Assembly (NCBI GenBank): GCA_913775005.1 | Contig: CAJYKY010000271.1 | Location: 1-8,165, forward strand | Direction of reading: 5' to 3' | From: an uncultured Achromobacter sp. | GTDB taxonomy: Bacteria; Pseudomonadota; Gammaproteobacteria; Burkholderiales; Burkholderiaceae_B | Length of the DNA: 8,165 nucleotides | Shown here: piece after piece, positions 6,771-8,165 of the stretch | Layout of the letters: every line of letters begins with the position of its first letter | Position numbering within the stretch: the stretch's first letter is position 1 | Program-made: the position numbers and the translations under genes | Notes under the pieces: model-generated | Database searches by the model: none | The model's input: only the letters and a program-made list of their open reading frames with translations | What the model was told of the DNA's origin: nothing

Positions 6771-6794
6771 GCCGGTAGCCCCCGGGCAGCCGGC
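6771..6794 (+). other. Hairpin between fdxA and fpr
   Basis: GCCGG (6771-6775) pairs with CCGGC (6790-6794), and inside it GCCC (6778-6781) pairs with GGGC (6784-6787), with a TA/AG internal loop and a two-base CC tip (tight, so the inner pairs may fray). It occupies half of the 49-bp gap. The bases after it (TTCGTGCG) are not a U-tract, so it is a weak terminator at most. It could serve as a processing or attenuation element that makes fdxA message more abundant than fpr message. Confidence 0.4.
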
Positions 6795-6810
6795 TTCGTG
6801 CGATGCCCCG

Positions 6811-7611
6811 ATGACCGACGACTCCAAATACACGCGCCAAACCGTCACTCAGATCCATACCTGGGTGCCCGACAAGCTGTTCTCCCTGCGCGTGACGCGC
6901 GATGACGCGTATACGTTTTTGCCGGGCCAGTTCGCCCGGGTCGGCTTACCCGGGGCCGATGACCCCACCGGTCCGCCCACCTTGTGGCGCGCCTATTCCA
7001 TGGTGTCCGCCCCGCAAGAGTCCGGGCTGGAGTTCTATTCCATCGTCGTGCCTGACGGGCTTTTCAGCCCGCGCATGGCGCAGCTGCGTCCGGGCGATGC
7101 CTTGTACGTGGAAAAGACGCCGTACGGATTCCTGACGCTGGAGCGCTTTGCGCCGGGCGGCGAACTTTGGCTGCTGGCCTCGGGAACGGGCCTGTCGGCG
7201 TACCTGTCGCTGCTGCGCGACCCTGCCACCTGGCTCGCGTATCGCCGCATCGTTTTGGTGCACGGCGTGCGCACCGTGGCGGAGCTGGCTTACCGCGAAG
7301 AGATCGAATCCTGGGGCGCCCGCCCCGAGCTGGCCGAGCTTCACGCCGCCGATCCGCACAAGCTCGTCTACCTGCCCATTCCCACGCGTGAAGCGCTGCC
7401 GGGCATGCCGCAAGAGCGCCTGACCACGCTGATCGCCGATGGCCGGCTGGAGCAGCTGGCCGGGCTGCCGCTGGACCCGGAGACGTCGAAAATCATGCTT
7501 TGCGGCAACCCCGAGATGCTGGCCGACGCCCGCAAGCTGCTGGGCGAACGCGGCTTCAAGCCGGGCCGCCGTGGCATTCCGGGCAACCTCGCCGTGGAAA
7601 ATTATTGGTAG
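6811..7611 (+). CDS. fpr: Ferredoxin--NADP(+) reductase, E. coli Fpr-like
   Basis: This FAD enzyme passes electrons between NADPH and ferredoxin or flavodoxin in the cytosol. It has 266 residues, compared with about 248-258 in the family. FAD-binding RAYSMVSAP is at 60-68 (RxYS motif). LFSPRMAQLRPGD (84-96) is the usual next segment. The NADP-binding domain shows LASGTGLSAYLS (122-133), VLVHGVR (148-154) and LCGNPEM (230-236). The C-terminus AVENYW ends in Trp, as in the E. coli-type subclass; Azotobacter-type enzymes extend past the aromatic residue. The usual Pro after the GTG loop (GTGxxP in many homologues) is replaced by Ala130. The start is the ATG at 6811. It lacks a clear ribosome binding site, and the ATG at 6803 is out of frame, so coupling to fdxA transcription and local structure may matter. 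The upstream neighbour fdxA is its likely partner. Confidence 0.95.
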   Translation: MTDDSKYTRQTVTQIHTWVPDKLFSLRVTRDDAYTFLPGQFARVGLPGADDPTGPPTLWRAYSMVSAPQESGLEFYSIVVPDGLFSPRMAQLRPGDALYVEKTPYGFLTLERFAPGGELWLLASGTGLSAYLSLLRDPATWLAYRRIVLVHGVRTVAELAYREEIESWGARPELAELHAADPHKLVYLPIPTREALPGMPQERLTTLIADGRLEQLAGLPLDPETSKIMLCGNPEMLADARKLLGERGFKPGRRGIPGNLAVENYW

Positions 7612-7629
7612 GCCCGGCACTTGCTGGGC
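7612..7629 (+). terminator. Hairpin immediately after the fpr stop
   Basis: GCCCGGC (7612-7618) pairs with GCTGGGC (7623-7629) over an ACTT loop, with one G-U wobble. It starts right after the TAG stop (7609-7611). The following bases TAATGCTTAAC contain no proper U-tract, so it is a weak intrinsic terminator or a 3'-end stabilising stem. Confidence 0.45.
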
Positions 7630-7824
7630 TAATGCTTAACTCGTCCCTTTGGTGCCTAGGCAGCGCGCGATTACGCCCTAAACTGGTGCCTAATGGGGTT
7701 ACGGGTCTCTTTTTAGCAACAGAATCCCGGTATTCGCTGGAGTTTCTTTAGGCCGATTGGATATATCTTTAGTCCCCGGCGCAATAATCGGGGCACACGC
7801 ACGACCCAGAAGGACATCTTCCCC
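7630..7824 (+). promoter_or_regulatory. Gene-free phaZ upstream region with short repeats
   Basis: This 195-bp stretch has no credible gene and is visibly more AT-rich than its flanks. It holds a direct repeat TGGTGCCTA at 7650-7658 and 7684-7692; the first copy overlaps the palindrome TGCCTAGGCA (7653-7662). A T-run, TCTCTTTTT, lies near 7706-7714. The imperfect inverted repeat GAATCCCGGTATTC spans 7722-7735. An AT-rich promoter-like segment is present, with TTGGAT (7757-7762) and AATAAT (7783-7788), but the 20-base spacing is long. CCCCG (7774-7778) pairs with CGGGG (7789-7793) around the AATAAT. GAAGGA (7809-7814) is the phaZ ribosome binding site. A phaZ promoter with an operator is likely here, but the exact elements are uncertain. 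Confidence 0.45.
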
Positions 7825-8165
7825 ATGCTGTACCAATTGCACGAAATGCAGCGCGCCTTCCTGACTCCGTTCGCTGCATTCACGGATGCCGGTTCTCAGC
7901 TGTTCTCCAGCCCCTACAGCCCCCTCGCTTACACCCCGATCTCGCGCCAGATGGCGGCCGGGTACGAGCTGATGACGCGTATCGGCAAGGAATATCAGAA
8001 GCCCGCCTGGAATCTTCCCGCCACCGACATCAACGGCAAGTCCGCTCGCGTCACCGAAGCGGTGGTGCTCGACAAGCCTTTCTGCCGCCTGGTGCACTTT
8101 CACCGCGACGTGCGCGTCGCCGGCAAGGACGACCCGAAAGTCTTGCTGGTCGCGCCCTTGTCGGG
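7825..8165 (+). CDS. phaZ: Intracellular polyhydroxyalkanoate depolymerase, N-terminal part
   Basis: This enzyme hydrolyses stored PHB/PHA granules inside the cell to hydroxyalkanoate units. Only the first 113 residues are present; the frame is still open at the right edge (family length about 400-420). The opening MLYQLHEMQRAFLTPFAAF is the characteristic start of intracellular PhaZ proteins of the Ralstonia PhaZ1 type. SPLAYTPISRQMAAGYELMTRIGKEY and KPAWNLP follow as in that family. There is no signal peptide, which argues against an extracellular depolymerase. FCRLVHFHRD followed by KVLLVAPLSG leads into the region where the alpha/beta-hydrolase core begins; the catalytic Ser/Cys, Asp and His lie beyond the window. 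The start is the ATG at 7825, with GAAGGA ten bases upstream. It is transcribed in the same direction as fpr, but a hairpin and 195 bp separate them, so it probably has its own promoter. Confidence 0.92.
   Translation, partial: MLYQLHEMQRAFLTPFAAFTDAGSQLFSSPYSPLAYTPISRQMAAGYELMTRIGKEYQKPAWNLPATDINGKSARVTEAVVLDKPFCRLVHFHRDVRVAGKDDPKVLLVAPLS

Noticed and set aside
6243..6848. 201-codon open frame on the - strand across fdxA
   Set aside because: It is antisense to the unmistakable 7Fe ferredoxin and would also cover the divergent control region; no domain is recognisable.
7699..8103. 134-codon open frame on the - strand opposite phaZ
   Set aside because: The + strand reading begins with the characteristic PhaZ N-terminus after a good ribosome binding site; the antisense frame has no recognisable features.
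1..8165. Mobile element, CRISPR array, toxin-antitoxin or defence system
   Set aside because: No transposase, integrase, spaced repeat array, tRNA-anchored junction or small gene pair of that kind is visible; every gene of size belongs to a known housekeeping or metabolic family.

Overview
The window looks like ordinary chromosomal core sequence from a GC-rich betaproteobacterium. I infer Alcaligenaceae (Achromobacter/Bordetella-like) from gene content and from recalled resemblance of the proteins; no database search was possible. Evidence for this includes a monofunctional RelA-type (p)ppGpp synthetase, a 7Fe ferredoxin followed by an E. coli-type ferredoxin-NADP reductase, and an intracellular PHA depolymerase. 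I see no integrase, transposase, phage gene, CRISPR array, tRNA or rRNA.

Layout from left to right. (1) The C-terminal part of an MHS-type major facilitator transporter (+, cut by the left edge). It converges on relA (-, to 3138), with a GC-rich hairpin between the two stop codons. (2) A 105-bp divergent gap, then a two-gene + unit: an MtfA-like zinc peptidase whose stop overlaps the start of a small flavodoxin-fold protein (ATGA). (3) A perfect 30-bp palindrome serves as a two-way terminator between that unit and a - strand unit. That unit reads pncB (nicotinate phosphoribosyltransferase) and then a YoaB-like Rid-family protein. (4) A 157-bp divergent control region with overlapping inverted repeats separates pncB from the + strand pair fdxA-fpr. 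(5) A hairpin follows fpr. A 195-bp stretch with short repeats but no gene then leads into phaZ (+, cut by the right edge).

How the genes fit together: relA handles the stringent response to amino acid starvation. pncB salvages nicotinate toward NAD(P), and the divergent fdxA-fpr pair moves electrons between NADPH and ferredoxin, so nicotinamide supply and low-potential electron transfer share one intergenic control region. phaZ mobilises stored polyhydroxyalkanoate. These functional links are inference from adjacency. I found no convincing undescribed system. The most useful leads are regulatory: the pncB/fdxA divergent region, the phaZ leader, and the mtfA-flavodoxin coupling. A secondary lead is the low-complexity linker inside RelA.
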